From Tipula vernalis (Eukaryota; Arthropoda; Insecta; Diptera; Tipulidae), in the NCBI GenBank assembly GCA_958295665.1, contig OY282560.1, positions 21,163,653 through 21,227,652 on the forward strand: a stretch of DNA of 64,000 nt, written 5' to 3'. Positions 47,601 to 60,127 of the stretch are shown piece after piece. The first letter of the stretch is position 1. Every line of letters starts with the position of its first letter. A program made the translations under genes and the position numbers. The notes below the pieces were generated by a model that saw nothing but the letters and a program-made list of their open reading frames with translations, was not told the DNA's origin and searched no databases.

Positions 47601-50600
47601 CACTAAGTTATACATATTCTATATAATTTGTTATGCAAACTAATCGGATGGAAAAATCTAAATATTTTAAAATTACACACTACATAGTATAAACCTAATC
47701 TTTGTTTGGGATTTATTAATTATTTAAAACCTTGAACAAAATACTTTATGCATAATATATACTGTGTACATTTTCTTTTATATGTGTACATATAAATAAA
47801 TTTTCCAGGCTTAAATGTATATTGGTAAAGTAAATAATAATACAAATAAAAAAAAAAGCAAAACCTTTTTATCGACTTTGGTCTCTCTCGAAACCAAAAA
47901 AAAAAAAAACTGGTTTTACAATACTTTTCGTTTTTATTTTTTATCTTTACTTAAAATAAACAATTCCATTTTCACAAAAAAATATAATACATAATTTTTC
48001 TTTTACGTAAATATCCGAAGATGTTCTCTCCGTTTTTTTTTTTTATAAATGTACGTTTTTTTATGAACTTTGTTTAAAAAAAAAAATCCATAGCTAAAAA
48101 AAAAATGTTCTGAATAATGTCGAAAAACTAAAAGATACTCCCGGAAATAAAAAACATTTTTTGCTGGTTAATTTAGTTTCAAGTGCACACAAATCATTAT
48201 CTTTGTGTGCGCATCGAATACTTAATTAATTAATTATACATGTTTTATTTAAATATTGCATTTTTTCACTAATATTTACCAGAAAATCCATCGGATTCGA
48301 ACTGCATTGCTACAACGAAAAATCTAGTTAGTTAAATTTATTTATGTACATACAAGCCATCATCTCCTTTGTATAATAATACTGTACCCATTTAACCTTT
48401 AGATTTGCATTTTATTAAACAAAAAACTAAAACTTCGACCAGACAACAGAATCTGAAAATAAAAACCAAATTGTATTTATCATATTAATGTAAATATATA
48501 TATTTTGTGTACATACTCTAAACTCGTGTGTATCCTAAAAAAACCTATAAGAACCATAATGAAACATTTGAATAATGTATGTATATAACATATTATACTT
48601 TTTTCGTTATTCTTTGGCTCTAAAAAGTCAATGTCTCGATAAAATATAAAAATAAAAAATTTAGTAACACCTAAATTTAACGATTTTCTCAAATAAAGGA
48701 ATATAGCCTAGCTATTTTATATTTATTTATCCTTTGTGTGACTCGGTATAAAGGAAATCGAAATATATTTTATTAATACGTACCCAGCACTTATCTTACA
48801 CGTAGCACGTCGAACAACAAAGGATCTAATACACTAATTAATAATATATTAGGTAGGCAGCAGCCCTAATTAACGTTTTGTTTTGAGCTCACGTTTTTTT
48901 TTTATTTTTTTTTTGCGTAACATGTTTGAACATGTATTTGAATAAAAATTCAAGTATTTTATTTCTCTTATAAACTGGTGTACTTATATACAATCACACA
49001 CATATATATAAGTATGCATATGAAAGAAAAGAAAATCAAGTAAAATCGTATACATACACTTTATAATGAAGTTTGTTTATATTATATAAATATACGAAAT
49101 CATATGATAAAAAAGAATGTGTTGGTGTTTTTTTGTTTTTGTATGTACAATATTTTGAGCAAAATTGCCCAGCTGTGAAATATAAAACGAGCTTTTATAG
49201 ATATAGTCAATCTATGTACGAGATCTAAAAATGTTTAGTTCATATTGATTTTTATATATTATTTTAGAAGAGATAATAACAACATTTTTTTTTTTGTATT
49301 TAGCACATTAAATTTATGTTGACCTATTTTTTTTTTTTTAAATTTGATTTATATATGTACATATGGATTTATGATAATCAGGTTATTTTACGTGATTGAT
49401 ACCAAACTTTCTTTTATGGAAATCGTCGAGTGGCTGTTTTGTATGTTCAAATAATTTATTTTAAAGCGGACATGAAAGTTTATGAAATGTATTAGGTAAT
49501 CTCGCTGAAAATGGGAGAGAAAGATAGGTGGCCAGATTTACATCGATACATTATGTATCTAGGGCAAATCAATTGCAATACTTTGTATGTATTTACATAA
49601 TTGCAAATACATAAATGTAACGATTTTCTTGATTTTTTTTCAACTTTATTTACTCATCCTAATGTAAATAATTAATAAGCAAATTGTTTATTGTGTTATG
49701 TTGTCATGCAGTCATGCTACTAAATATGAAGTAGTTTGTGACTCAAAACATATTACACATCAGATGATCGAATTGATCAGTGTAGGAAGTTGTAGAATAA
49801 TATTCCTGCCGTATAATTAAACTTATATTTAAGACGAATTTATATAATGCAAAGATTATGTTTAAATTTCTGACAACGAAAAAGAATCACAAGACAGAGA
49901 AACTCAAAACCAGGTTTTATATAATTAACTAATTACAAATAATAGTTTACCTAAAATTTAATTGTATAGTCGGAACAAACTGTCAAAACGATATTTCCGT
50001 TACTTTTTCCGCCCTAAAACATGACTTATATAATGTATATATTGTCAGATTGATTAGAAATACAACAACAATAAAGTGAATGTCTAAAGCAAATTAATAG
50101 ACATAATATGTAGATAAATACACACAACAAAGGAAAACACATTTAAAGTATTTTTCATTAAATTTTCCATTTAAAACTTTGTTGTATGTAGATATAGACT
50201 AAAATTCTCATTCACAATAACCTTGTACGAATGTATTTGAACGTACTTACTGTACAATACACAATTTGATATTACAACAATTCATTTCATTTCATGACTT
50301 TGTAACCTAAATTTGCGCGCTTGCTTTTTTTTTTCTATATTATACATACATACAACTTTTAATTTTTTATGCTGAAATGTGAATAAACATAAAAAACATA
50401 ATATTACATCGTTGTGAATGTATTCTTTTTTAAATAATACAGAAAAATGAAACTATTTATTTTGAAATGGTTGTTTTTGTGCGCCATTTTTATTTGGGCA
50501 TTTTATCAAAATTTATGTATGCTGTGCTGTATTTAGATTTCGTCAGCTCAGCCAAACGATAACTTAATAAGGAATAGAGAGATTTTCAATGTTAGTTCAA

Positions 50601-51195
50601 GGATTAACGTTAATTAGATTTTGACATTGGAATATTTTTTTTTTTTTTCTAATAAACAGTATGGCATCTAATTATTATGAAGGTTTATTCACAACGATGG
50701 AAAACTAGATTTTAGGTTAGGGAGTTTGAAATTGTAAATGTGCAATATGTGTGTGCGAAAAATGAGGCGAAGTGGAACAAACGAACAGTCATTGGATATA
50801 CCCATAATTGAACATAACTTTTCCATTTTTTTTTTTTTTATTTTTATTAAAAAATGTTGAAAATGGTAATTGAAAAATTACTCGGCTAAATACGGAACAA
50901 TTTTAATGTTCTTACTTCGTATTCACAATAGTTAATTAAAGTTTACTTGAAATTAAATATTTTATTTAGAACCGCGATGATACGATGATTGGGTTAATTT
51001 GTTTTCGTGAATTACGAACATTATAAATGTTTTAAGTTATTTTATTAAAATATTTATGTATTTTAAAGAATGTGGGCTTAACATAGCATGTATTGCATGT
51101 TAGTTTGGTTTTGATCGATACCAAACTAAGACGTATTATATTGACCAAAATGCTGAAAATAAAATCGAGAAACTTATTTTTAGTATAATAGGCTG
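44700..51195. other. long AT-rich non-coding stretch
   Basis: Six and a half kilobases rich in T and A runs, a TG repeat near 46030-46042 and ATGTATGT-type microsatellites. Open frames are short and compositionally biased. It could be a large intron or intergenic DNA. I see no exon or element ends. Confidence 0.5.
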
Positions 51196-51199
51196 TTAA

Positions 51200-51539
51200 T
51201 AACGGGTGGTCCATCCAACGTTTGCAATTTAATTTGGCTCTAAATTTTTCAGAACATTTTCGATTGTATGGGCTCCAGTTTATTAGTCTCAGTTTATCCA
51301 ATAACAATCCTGTTTCATAAACTCGCTTCACAAATTGCCTTGTAGGCATTTCATTTCTACTGAATTTTCGACGTAAATTTCTTACAGTAAGTTTTCAATA
51401 TTTCCCAATTTTGTTGAAGCGTCATTTCGTAAATGTCAAATGTTAAACTGATTTTCTGTCATAACGCGAATGACGTAAGTGTTGCCACACTCGAAATAAC
51501 CCTAGTTGAAATTGCAAACGCTAGATGGACCACACTTTA
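51200..51539. mobile_element. 340-bp MITE flanked by TTAA
   Basis: The left end TAACGGGTGGTCCATCCAAC and the right end, read inwards, TAAAGTGTGGTCCATCTAGC pair with few mismatches and continue with GTTTGCAATTT on both sides, giving about 30 bp of inverted repeat. TTAA stands directly outside both ends (51196-51199 and 51540-51543), the target of piggyBac-type transposases. A minus-strand frame starting inside (51349) resembles no protein I know. Confidence 0.65.
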
Positions 51540-51543
51540 TTAA

Positions 51544-52965
51544 ATACTTACAATATACAATCTTTATTATTTAATTTTTTTTATGCTGAATAAAATAAAC
51601 AAATTTTCTGTATTTGTATTTTATTTTGAGTTGTACTTGATATGAAAGTTTAATAACAACAAATTCCTGAAATTTTTAATAACTTGTCGTGCCAAACTAT
51701 TAAATACGCTGTAAATTCTAATGAATTTTTGAGCGCCTCAAAATAGTTAAATGTACATATAACTATTTTAAATGGGACTTTTAATAGAATTGTTTAAAAT
51801 ATTTAGACTGAAATCTAAATTATTTAATACGAAACATAATATTTTGTCAAATTCATGCGCGACATTGAAAATTTCAGCACAAACCAAAGTTGGATAAGAA
51901 ATTTTTATAAACTGTAGTTTATCACACCAATTAAAATTAGCAATTAGTATGTATAAATATTGTAATGAATGTCACTTTTTTTTATAAGTTTTTCTCATTG
52001 TGTTGTTTGCGGTTTTAATATGTATGTATGTGCGTCCGTCTGATACACGACTGCGGTTGTCAGTCGACATTATAGAGAACAACGTGATACCAGTAATGAC
52101 AAAATTGATAAGAAAACATTGGCTTTGGGTTAAAATCATGGAAGTCAAAATTCTGCAATATAAATTTTTGTTAGTAAACTTTAGAAATTTAATAGATTTA
52201 AATAAAGGAATTCTGTTTAATTTTAGCTATTATTTTTTTATTAAGAACCTAAACATTTTGTGAGAAAGTGTCCGGAAGTCTTCTTCTTACAGCAAAATTA
52301 AAATTTCCTATTAGAGCTTCATAAAGAAGGCTTATGAAGGCGAACCTCTTATTAACACATCGCACCTACTACGGTCCAATCACATTTAGCTTGGCTTGCA
52401 GATCTGTTTTCTTTATGCCAATAATAATCACATAGTCTGGCACCCAGTTATGCACAACTTTGTTGTTGTCATTTGATTTGAAGTCATCATTGCTGCGGTT
52501 TGGGTACGACCTCCTGCTTAACTATTTAATATAAAGCAATTTCTTTGGTTATTTCTGTATCTTTCTTTTAAGGTTGCTGTTGCTGTTTAAAAAAAATGAC
52601 ACATCCTCCTATACCCTTGTGAACCATTTTTGTTGATAATCTCTAAGCCTTATAGGATTGCGCCTACTTAGTTAAATTTGAAAACGGTATGCTTAAAATC
52701 CCTTATTCTAAAACCCAAAGAAGAAATGAGGTCGGCCAAATGTGGAAAGATTCGAAAAAAGTGTACCCCGTTTAGAAAGTTCCGATCACGTTTACGTAAA
52801 TAACTCGGTTATTTTGCGTTTATTCTTCCTGGAATTTTCCTATCGATATACGTACGTAATTGTTTTTTTTAATTATTACCTGTATTTTAAAAATTCAGTT
52901 TTTATTTTTTTAAAACTCAAATTACATCTAAGAACCTGAAAACAATAATAATCAAGTTAAAAATT
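51544..52965. other. AT-rich spacer
   Basis: No gene recognised. Around 52400-52470 the minus strand has a faint resemblance to an RNase H tail of a non-LTR element (NWVPDYVIIIG), too weak to call. Confidence 0.4.
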
Positions 52966-52969
52966 AATT

Positions 52970-53640
52970 AAAAATGTGTGATTCTCTTACCAAAATTAGT
53001 ATATCGGAAATTTCCAAAATAACTAATCGCCCGCGATCTTTGATTCAATACGTTATCTAGAACTACCAAAAAACCAAATTCCTAGAGATGGAGAAACGAA
53101 AACTTCACGAACGTCAAATACGTCCAATAGAGAGGGAAATAAAACAAAATCGAAAGAGTTCTGGGAAAATGTTATTTCCTTAGGCGAAAGTAAATTTAAC
53201 GTTTTTAGTTCAGATGGGCCAGTTATGGTGTGGTGGAAACCAAACACTGAACTTGATGGCATGATTTGTTAAACAGTGCTGAGAAAATGGAACACGGGCA
53301 AGATTTTCGCACCGCACATGATAATGGCCCAAAGCATTCCTCAAAGTTGATCCCTCGCCACCAGATCTCAATCCCATTAATAATTTATGGCATTACTTGG
53401 AGCGAAAAATCCGTGAATACTAAATTAGCGGTAAAGGACAATTAAAATAAAACGGGTCATCGTGGAGGAATGTGCCAAGAATAATAGCTCCGAAATAACT
53501 CGGAAATTGGCTTTCTCAATGAAAAGAAGAGGTTGCAAAGAGTCATTGCATGTAAAGGTTACAACACCAAATATTACTCAACTTCTTTGTGTGTACGGAC
53601 AATTTTTTGAGACAGTGTACGTCTTAAAGGTCACGTGAGC
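52970..53640 (+). pseudogene. Tc1/mariner transposase, degenerate copy
   Basis: From 52974 MCDSLTKISISEISKITNRP fits the N-terminal helix-turn-helix of Tc1. After frameshifts and a deletion the catalytic region reads FWENVISLGESKFNVFSSDG, where the second aspartate of the SDESKF box is replaced by G, and VMVWWKPNTELDGM. A further deletion leads to PDLNPINNLWHYLERKIRE, where the glutamate of PIENLW is N. Two of three catalytic residues are therefore lost. GTGTGTACGGACAATTTTTTGAGACAGTGTA near its 3' side (about 53590-53620, split across that span) looks like a Tc1 inverted-repeat end. The left end was not found. Confidence 0.8.
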
Positions 53641-55093
53641 CCTTTGATAAGTTGGATTATTGAGAAAGCTTCCTATATCGGCAATATCGCCTTTAAAATA
53701 GTGTTGCTCAATAAGTATTGCTAATTGCTAACAATAACACGCCATTGCAGAAAATTATTAATTGCGCATAGGTAGTAATTTGTATATCATAATACCGTCA
53801 TAATATTTAAAAAAAAGTAAATATGTACATTGTAATGTTGCCATGTGGCTTAAATTACTGCTTTAGTATTTTATGTAAAAATACAAAAAATAATAAAATT
53901 AATTTCATTGAAAGTTTCATAACATTTCGAGAAGTAAAATAAAAATACAATTCGAAAGTAATACAATTATTATTACATTTTTCATGCAAGTGTAAAAAAT
54001 TTCCATTTTTAGTTGCTTTCGATTTTTATTTCTTCACAATACATATCTCTCTATTTAATGTATAGTCGAACTCGATTTTGTCTATTTTATTTTTAAATAC
54101 CTTATCCATAATATGCCTGCGCGCCACCACACCAATTAGTAGCTCAAATTAAATTCAAATTAACATTTGTGTAATTAATTTATTAATACACGAATTTATG
54201 AATAATGTTAAACCTAACATTAAACAATTTGATTTAATACCTACTTACAATACAGGCAGTTTTAAATCTCGCCATCTTTCACTTTGTGAATTAGAATGAA
54301 TAACAAAATCTGATGTCTAAAAATTATTAAGGAAAAGTATGTCATGCACGTTAAGTTTTTTTTTTTTAATTTGCGCAAACTCCTCTCGCATTTTCAAATA
54401 CAATGTCGCTTTTTTTTTTTTTTGTTGCTGTGCTGTGAATTTTCAAATGTATTGTGTAAAGTGGTATTTTTTTTTTTAATAAATATTTGGTAGTGTGTGC
54501 GTTTTTTATTTTATTTTAGATTTGTATTCGAACTCAGCTGTTTATTAAATAATTATGTATGTATAGAAGATATAGTTGATTTCGTGATGATAATTTTTAT
54601 ATTTTGGTTTTGCGTTAGAGGAGCAAAAACAACAAAAAACATATGACAAGAAAAACAATGTCGATGTATGTGTGAGTTGTTCTCATATGTTTTTGTTTAC
54701 ATTTTTATTTTTTTTTCTGTTAATTGTTTAAATGTGAGGCGTATATCTCTAGGTTAAATATTTTTTGTTGCTGTAAATTTATTCTCGTGGTATAAAAAAC
54801 GGTTGGAAATATTTTGTGAATATTTATTTTTGCTGAGATAATTAATTTTCTAAGATTTGGAATTTAATTATGTTGAAGGTTATGAAATTTAGGTTAGACA
54901 AGCGAGTAGGGAAATGGAGTTAAGTTTTTTGAATTGAACCCCTGAATCAGTGTGATATTAAATCTGAACCGGATGAAAATTTTTAATTTTTATTTTTATT
55001 TTTTTTTTTTTACAGGTAAGCTGCATTCATTGGCTTGTGGAATAATGGTTACAGTTTCGTGAGTATTATTAGATTAATGGTCAGTTTTTAGAG
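53641..55093. other. AT-rich spacer
   Basis: Long T runs and no coding signal. Confidence 0.4.
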
Positions 55094-55932
55094 GGCCCGA
55101 GTGTTACCGTTTTGGATACTATAGTATCCATTGGATACTTTTTGTCAATAAATTTAGGATTTGGATACTTGGATACCGAACAATCGTATGTGATACTTTT
55201 CATTTATGCTGGATACAATTTTTTTATTTTTATTTAAATGTGCACGTGAAACTGAATTTCAATTGTAATTCGTGCTGAATAAATTGCAGAATTGATTTAT
55301 TCTAAGGGTTTACTCTTCATACTCGTAAATTCCAGTCCAGTCATTCGTACCTAAAATTTTATTTTTGTCTCTATAGCTAATTAGACGAAATTGAAAACCC
55401 AATCATTTGTTGATTGACACGGTTGATTCAATAATGGCAACAAAAAAGCTTTTAACGCCAATAAATGCCGTAAAGAGAGTCAAATGTAAAATATGATTTA
55501 TATTTGTAGTGTTTTTTTATTCGCTCCGGATAGCTGTTATCGAGAGCCGTCATATGAAAAGTGGCTCCGGATAGCGCTCCGTATAAATAGGTAGAGCCAA
55601 ATATTTTTTATATCAAGTTTTCGCTAAACAATTGAATTAAAAATGATAGTTTGATGTTAAATAAGTTTAGTTTACCAATAAATAGCGCGTCAAATATAAA
55701 TTTAGGCGTATAAAAATGACGGCTCTCGATAGCAGCTATCCGGAGCGAATAAAAAAACGCGCTTATTGAATAAATTTGTATATTTACATATACGTGTCGA
55801 AAACTAGAAACAAATATACGCAATTACGAGATTATTTGACTTTTTTAATGAAGCTTAAAATGGATACTTATGGATACCTTTTTTTTAATTAATTGGATAC
55901 TTTTAATTTTTTCTGAGTGGTAACACTCGGCC
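55094..55932. mobile_element. non-autonomous hAT-like element with TGGATAC repeats
   Basis: The ends are GGCCCGAGTGTTACC and GGTAACACTCGGCC, inverted with one extra C. Close inside both ends lie several copies of TGGATAC (at least five on the left, 55123-55220, three on the right, 55860-55900), like the subterminal transposase-binding repeats of hAT elements. The target duplication could not be identified, so the superfamily is inferred. No transposase. It contains a second inverted-repeat element at 55511-55758. Confidence 0.65.
55511..55758. mobile_element. 248-bp inverted-repeat element nested in the hAT-like element
   Basis: The left arm (55511-55553) starts GTTTTTTTATTCGCTCCGGA and reads on through TAGCTGTTATCGAGAGCCGT. 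The right arm (55716-55758) is its reverse complement with one difference in about 43 bases. The middle has a further partial CTCCGGATAGC copy. No target duplication or coding region is seen. Near-identical arms suggest it is younger than its surroundings. Confidence 0.75.
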
Positions 55933-58033
55933 GGAGCCTAAAAATTCAAATTCAAAGCCAAAATTTAACAGTAAAAATTGGATTTTAATTAAAGAGAATT
56001 GGAAGTAAAAAGTTTAATTAGGGATTTTGCCGAAGTCTTAGAATGACTAAAAACTGGCTTTTGAATTTATACTAGTCTAGGGTTATTTTAAACTTTGAAA
56101 TTTAATTCTAATTCAAGGTTATTCAAATTCTATCATATGGTAACGACATACTATTTCTCTCCAAATTATTCGTAGATCCGAATTCTAATAAAACTTTGAA
56201 TTGTACAATTTTCATTGACCTTCATATGCCATAGCATCGCGCTACAGTGTCAAAACCGCTTTGACATTGAAAAATTATATAAGGAAGCTACTACAGAATT
56301 ATGATATAATTAATTAATCAGTACGATTAGTTAAAATGAAATTTTCCTTAATAATTTGAGAGTCGTTATAAATGGCGTGCAGTTTAAAATCAATTATCTA
56401 TCATATATTGTAGTATACAAATTCCTCTGCCTCGTTAAATAAGAACCAGCTGTTTAGAAATATAAATACATACATATTTAGCAATAATAGTTAATTAGCA
56501 ACTAACCATATAAATAATTTTTATCTATTTGTATTTACAAGATAAAGCTAGAATGATACTTTATTACATAATATACTATTATTATTTGTCGTGTGTATTT
56601 ACAGAGAGTTAATTTTATTCAATACCGAGAAAAACTATATCCAAGGTAAAATTTATAGAAGCTCTTTAGTTTTTTTTTTATATATATGAATTATTAAAAT
56701 ACAAAATCAAAAATTATATAATTAAATGTCGTAAAATTGTATGGTCAGTGGAGAAATTAATTTTGTTTTTTGCCAGAATTCATCCATTTGAATTCCTGGA
56801 TAAATAAATAGCATACCATACCTAATTGTATTACATATTTTGTAATATGTGTACAAATAATAAGCTGAAAATCGATTTGCTTTGTTTTTGCTGTCGTACA
56901 TTTATGAAAATCAATTTTAGTTTTTAGTGTTGTTATTATAGAAGAAAATCATTTTTCATTTTCACAAACACATAATGTTAGTTAGGCATCGTATATATAG
57001 CCCGATTAACAAAGAAAAATCGTTTGAAAATAAATCATTTTGAGTTTTTCACACAAAATGGAAAATTCATTGAAGTATTATCGTGTTTGCGTCATACATA
57101 CAATATACTGTGTTCAAGCGAAAAAAAAAATGCAGGGGTGGGAAATATATAGGTGATGGATGCCAAAAATAATAAATGTTGGCCGATTCAAAATCACATT
57201 CTGTGTTTACATTTCCATATCGCTTTGATTGATGTCACGTCATCATTGTCATTTTCATCATTTGCACTTTCCGCTTTCAAATTAATTCAATTTTTAACCT
57301 TTTACAAGGATGCTTTGCTAATTAAATAAATTTTTAATTAGATTATTTAATTGTGCTTTGTTTAGAGAATTTTTTTATGTGAACATAAATACATACATAG
57401 CGACTAAAAGTAGTATCTCGAAAGAAGATAAAATTAAGCATTGAGTAAGGTTAAATAATTTTGGAAGGTTATACAATAGCCTTTTGGAATTCCATCAATT
57501 TTATTAATCTTAGTCGGGTGAAAATATTTCAACAATATTTTTATTCTTCCGTTCGCAGAGCTAGGAATTTACAACCTTAAATAAAAGCAATAAATTCATG
57601 TTTAAGAGAAGAAAAACAGAAAATTTTAAACGTATAAACTATAATTAAGAAGATGCTGTTAAACAATAATATCAAATATATTTAGATAGCGTTGAATATA
57701 CATGAATTGCAACCGGTTTTATGCTCCAAAAAGGAGATTCAGCCATTGTTCCGTCTGGAGTTTGATCGAGGCAATAAAGTCAATTGAAAACGTGAAATTA
57801 TTAGCTTCAAATATCTTCTACCTATAAAAAATTTATGCGTGCAAAACATTGGGAAAAATTCCGTAGTATTTATTTTGAAATTTTTTTACTGTGAGCAAAT
57901 ATTTCCTGCACTGCTATGTTATTTTTAGTAGGGGTATAAAAACCGCTTAATGTTAACTTATTAATCTACACTTTTCGTTTAATCGATCCCATACTACCCG
58001 ATTTTTACAGAGCAATTAAAATTTATACTGAGT
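55933..58033. other. AT-rich spacer
   Basis: Nothing recognised in this stretch. Confidence 0.4.
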
Positions 58034-58044
58034 TATTAGTGGAC
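58034..58044 (+). repeat. 11-bp target site duplication, left copy
   Basis: TATTAGTGGAC here recurs exactly at 60117-60127, framing the truncated non-LTR element. Confidence 0.85.
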
Positions 58045-58750
58045 TTCTGTTGAAAACATTGGAAAGACTGATCGACATGTACATACGTGCAAAAATAAAA
58101 CCCAGTAATTGGGCGACTTCTCAGTATGCGTACTGGAAAGGGAGATCTATGGACACGGCTCTGCATTCCCTGGTGCGAACAATTGAGAAATCAATCCACT
58201 CGAAAGAGTACTGTATGGTAGCCTTCCTCGATATAGAGGGCGCCTTTAACAATGTCAGGACGGAGGCAGTTCGGGAAGGACTGTCTTTGTTAGATGTGGA
58301 CTACGCCTTAGGGAGATTGATAAATCAGATGCTAGAATGCGGGATTATTAAGGCGGATAAGGGGGAAATCACCATTTAAGAGGCGAGTAGTTAGAGGAAC
58401 TCCGCAAGGTGGTGTCCTATCACCTCTTCTCTGGAACATAGTTATCAATGGTTTACTTTTGGAACTGGACAGGGAGGGAATAGGGGTGATAGCGTATGCA
58501 GATGACGTAGCGATCGCGATCTCGGGGAAGTACCTAGGCACGATTAAGGAAGTCGTACAACACGCACTCGTAATCATTACAAAGTGGGCCAGCAAATGTG
58601 GGCTGGGTATAAATCCATCCAAAACAGCTGGTACTCTTCACCAAGAAATATAAAATTCCGGTAGTCGCCCCTTCTACCTTAAATGACACGGCACTGGCCT
58701 TTACTGATAAGGCAAGATTTCTGGGCATAATCTTGGACAGTACCGAACAG
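58045..58750 (+). pseudogene. LOA-like reverse transcriptase, truncated
   Basis: The first frame (58050-58379) has YCMVAFLDIEGAFNNVRTEA, the catalytic aspartate region. After a frameshift near 58375 come VVRGTPQGGVLSPLLWNI and the active site VIAYADDVAIAISGK (about 58486-58530). The thumb continues as CGLGINPSKT and, after another shift, DKARFLGIILDS at about 58705-58740. The N-terminal part of RT and the endonuclease are missing because of the 5' truncation. The protein would be inactive. Confidence 0.9.
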
Positions 58751-59297
58751 GTCAATATCAGAAACTGGAAGTATACAATTCTATACTGACGGCTCCAAGC
58801 TATACGGCAAAGTCGGAGCAGGAGTCTGTTGTGACAAATTAAATGTTAATATATCCGTTCATCTTCCTGATCACTGCAGTGTGTACCAGGCAGAGGTGGT
58901 AGCGATTGAGGAAGCGCTGACTTGGTTGAAGCATAATGTCATATCCACAAGGGATATAACAATATATGTGGACAGTCAGGCGGCAATCAAGTCGCTGGAA
59001 TCAGTTTCTCTGACGTCCGTGGTGGTATTGAAGTGCCGCCCATCTCTTAACGAGATGAGTGAGCATTTCAATATCCAGATAGTCGGGGTCCCCGGTCACT
59101 CGGACGTACTGGGGAACTGCAGGGCGGACGAACTGGCAAGGCAAGGTACAACTCTCCAATTGAAACCGGAAAGGGCAAATCTGGGTAGGCGCATAGCAGC
59201 GTTTTATCGGGCGCTTATAAATGAGACGATGGCCTCGGCACACAAGAGGTGGACTAACACCATAACATGCTATGTAGCGCGGCAAGTCTGGCCGAAA
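58751..59297 (+). pseudogene. LOA-like RNase H domain
   Basis: The sequence IQFYTDGSKLYGKVGAGVC-like text (about 58770-58830) gives the first aspartate, YQAEVVAIEEALTWLK the glutamate, DITIYVDSQAAIKSLES the second aspartate, and IVGVPGHSDVLGNCRADELA the terminal H and D. The second and third boxes and the terminal one lie in one open frame starting at 58881, so the active site is complete. The domain runs on to YVARQVWPK, where the MITE interrupts it. Confidence 0.9.
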
Positions 59298-59712
59298 CAG
59301 GGGGTCTATTATGAAATTTGCGACATCGCAAATTTTCGACGTTGTCGACCAACTCGACAAGGTCGAAAATAGCTATTATGAATTATTCGACAATATCGAA
59401 AAAAAATTTAAAAAAAAAATAAATTAATATTAATTTATTAATCAGGCGGAAAATAAAAAAAAAATTAAAATTAAAATATACGTTACGAACTGAATAACTG
59501 CAATTTTTTTATCTCACGATTTATTATTGAACACGCGTATGCATTCGTCACCTCAAGAGCAGTCGCATATTGTTCGACTTTATCGAAAACAAAGTTTTAT
59601 AATAGGAAAATTTTCGATCGCAAAAAAAGCGCGTCGAATAATTTCATAATAGCTAATTTTCGACATCGTCGAAAAAAAGCGCGCCTCGAATAATTTCATA
59701 ATAGCCCCCCTG
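59298..59712. mobile_element. 415-bp MITE with CAGGGGG ends nested in the non-LTR element
   Basis: Left end CAGGGGGTCTATTATGAAAT and right end read inwards CAGGGGGGCTATTATGAAAT differ at one position over 21 bp. The CTATTATGAATTATTCGA motif is repeated inside near both ends, so the termini are internally repetitive. It splits the reading frame of the host element between VWPK and NLKRSKTLL. Flanking AAA and AAC could be a 3-bp duplication, but this is unclear. No coding capacity. Confidence 0.75.
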
Positions 59713-60100
59713 AACTTGAAGCGCTCCAAAACACTACTATCCCTACGTAGACCTGACTTAAGTATAGTCGTGGGGGTGCTCACAGGACACTACCTCATTG
59801 GGGAGCATGCGAGGAGGCTTGGGTCAATGGCAAATGACTTCTATAGAAGCTGTATGGATGAGGAGGAGGAAGAGACTGATCCACTTCCTCTGCTCATGCC
59901 CGGCGCTAGCTTACAGGAGGCATAAACATCTGGGCAAGTATAGTTTGGACGGCCTTATGGATCTCGAGAACTGCAATGTGCGAGATATCTTACGCTACAT
60001 AAGTAGCTCAAAATGGTTTCAATGAAGGTGTAAGCAGAGTAGGATCCCTTGGTATCACAACGGACCGTCATCGGTCTAAGTGTGCGTTTTGGTAGCCACT
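59713..60100 (+). pseudogene. LOA-like ORF2 C-terminal zinc region
   Basis: RSKTLLSLRRPDLSIVVGVL and TGHYLIGEHARRLGSM are followed by FYRSCMDEEEEET, then after a frame change FLCSCPALAYRRHKHLGKYS and LRYISSSKWFQ. It is the C-x2-C...H...C-x-C-type tail of this family, with the first cysteine replaced by Y. The stop follows about 90 bp before the CCTAA tail. Confidence 0.85.
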
Positions 60101-60116
60101 CTAACCTAACCTAACC

Positions 60117-60127
60117 TATTAGTGGAC
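60117..60127 (+). repeat. 11-bp target site duplication, right copy
   Basis: An exact copy of 58034-58044, directly after the CCTAA tail of the element. Confidence 0.85.

Larger units (their letters stand above)
58045..60116 (+). mobile_element. 5'-truncated LOA-like non-LTR retrotransposon
   Basis: Flanked by the 11-bp duplication, it starts inside RT (KTLERLIDMYIRAKI) and ends with CTAACCTAACCTAACC. RT, RNase H and a zinc tail follow in order. The 5' truncation with a target duplication is the usual result of target-primed reverse transcription. Internally, about 350 codons between the RT thumb and RNase H are missing, and a 415-bp MITE interrupts the C-terminal part. Confidence 0.9.

Noticed and set aside
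44900..51190. Host gene exons in the long AT-rich stretch
   Set aside because: Frames are short, A/T-driven and contain no domain; no splice-bounded coding block was seen.
52380..52480. RNase H tail of a non-LTR element on the minus strand (NWVPDYVIIIG)
   Set aside because: Only a few residues fit the VPGH-type box and no other RNase H motif is near.
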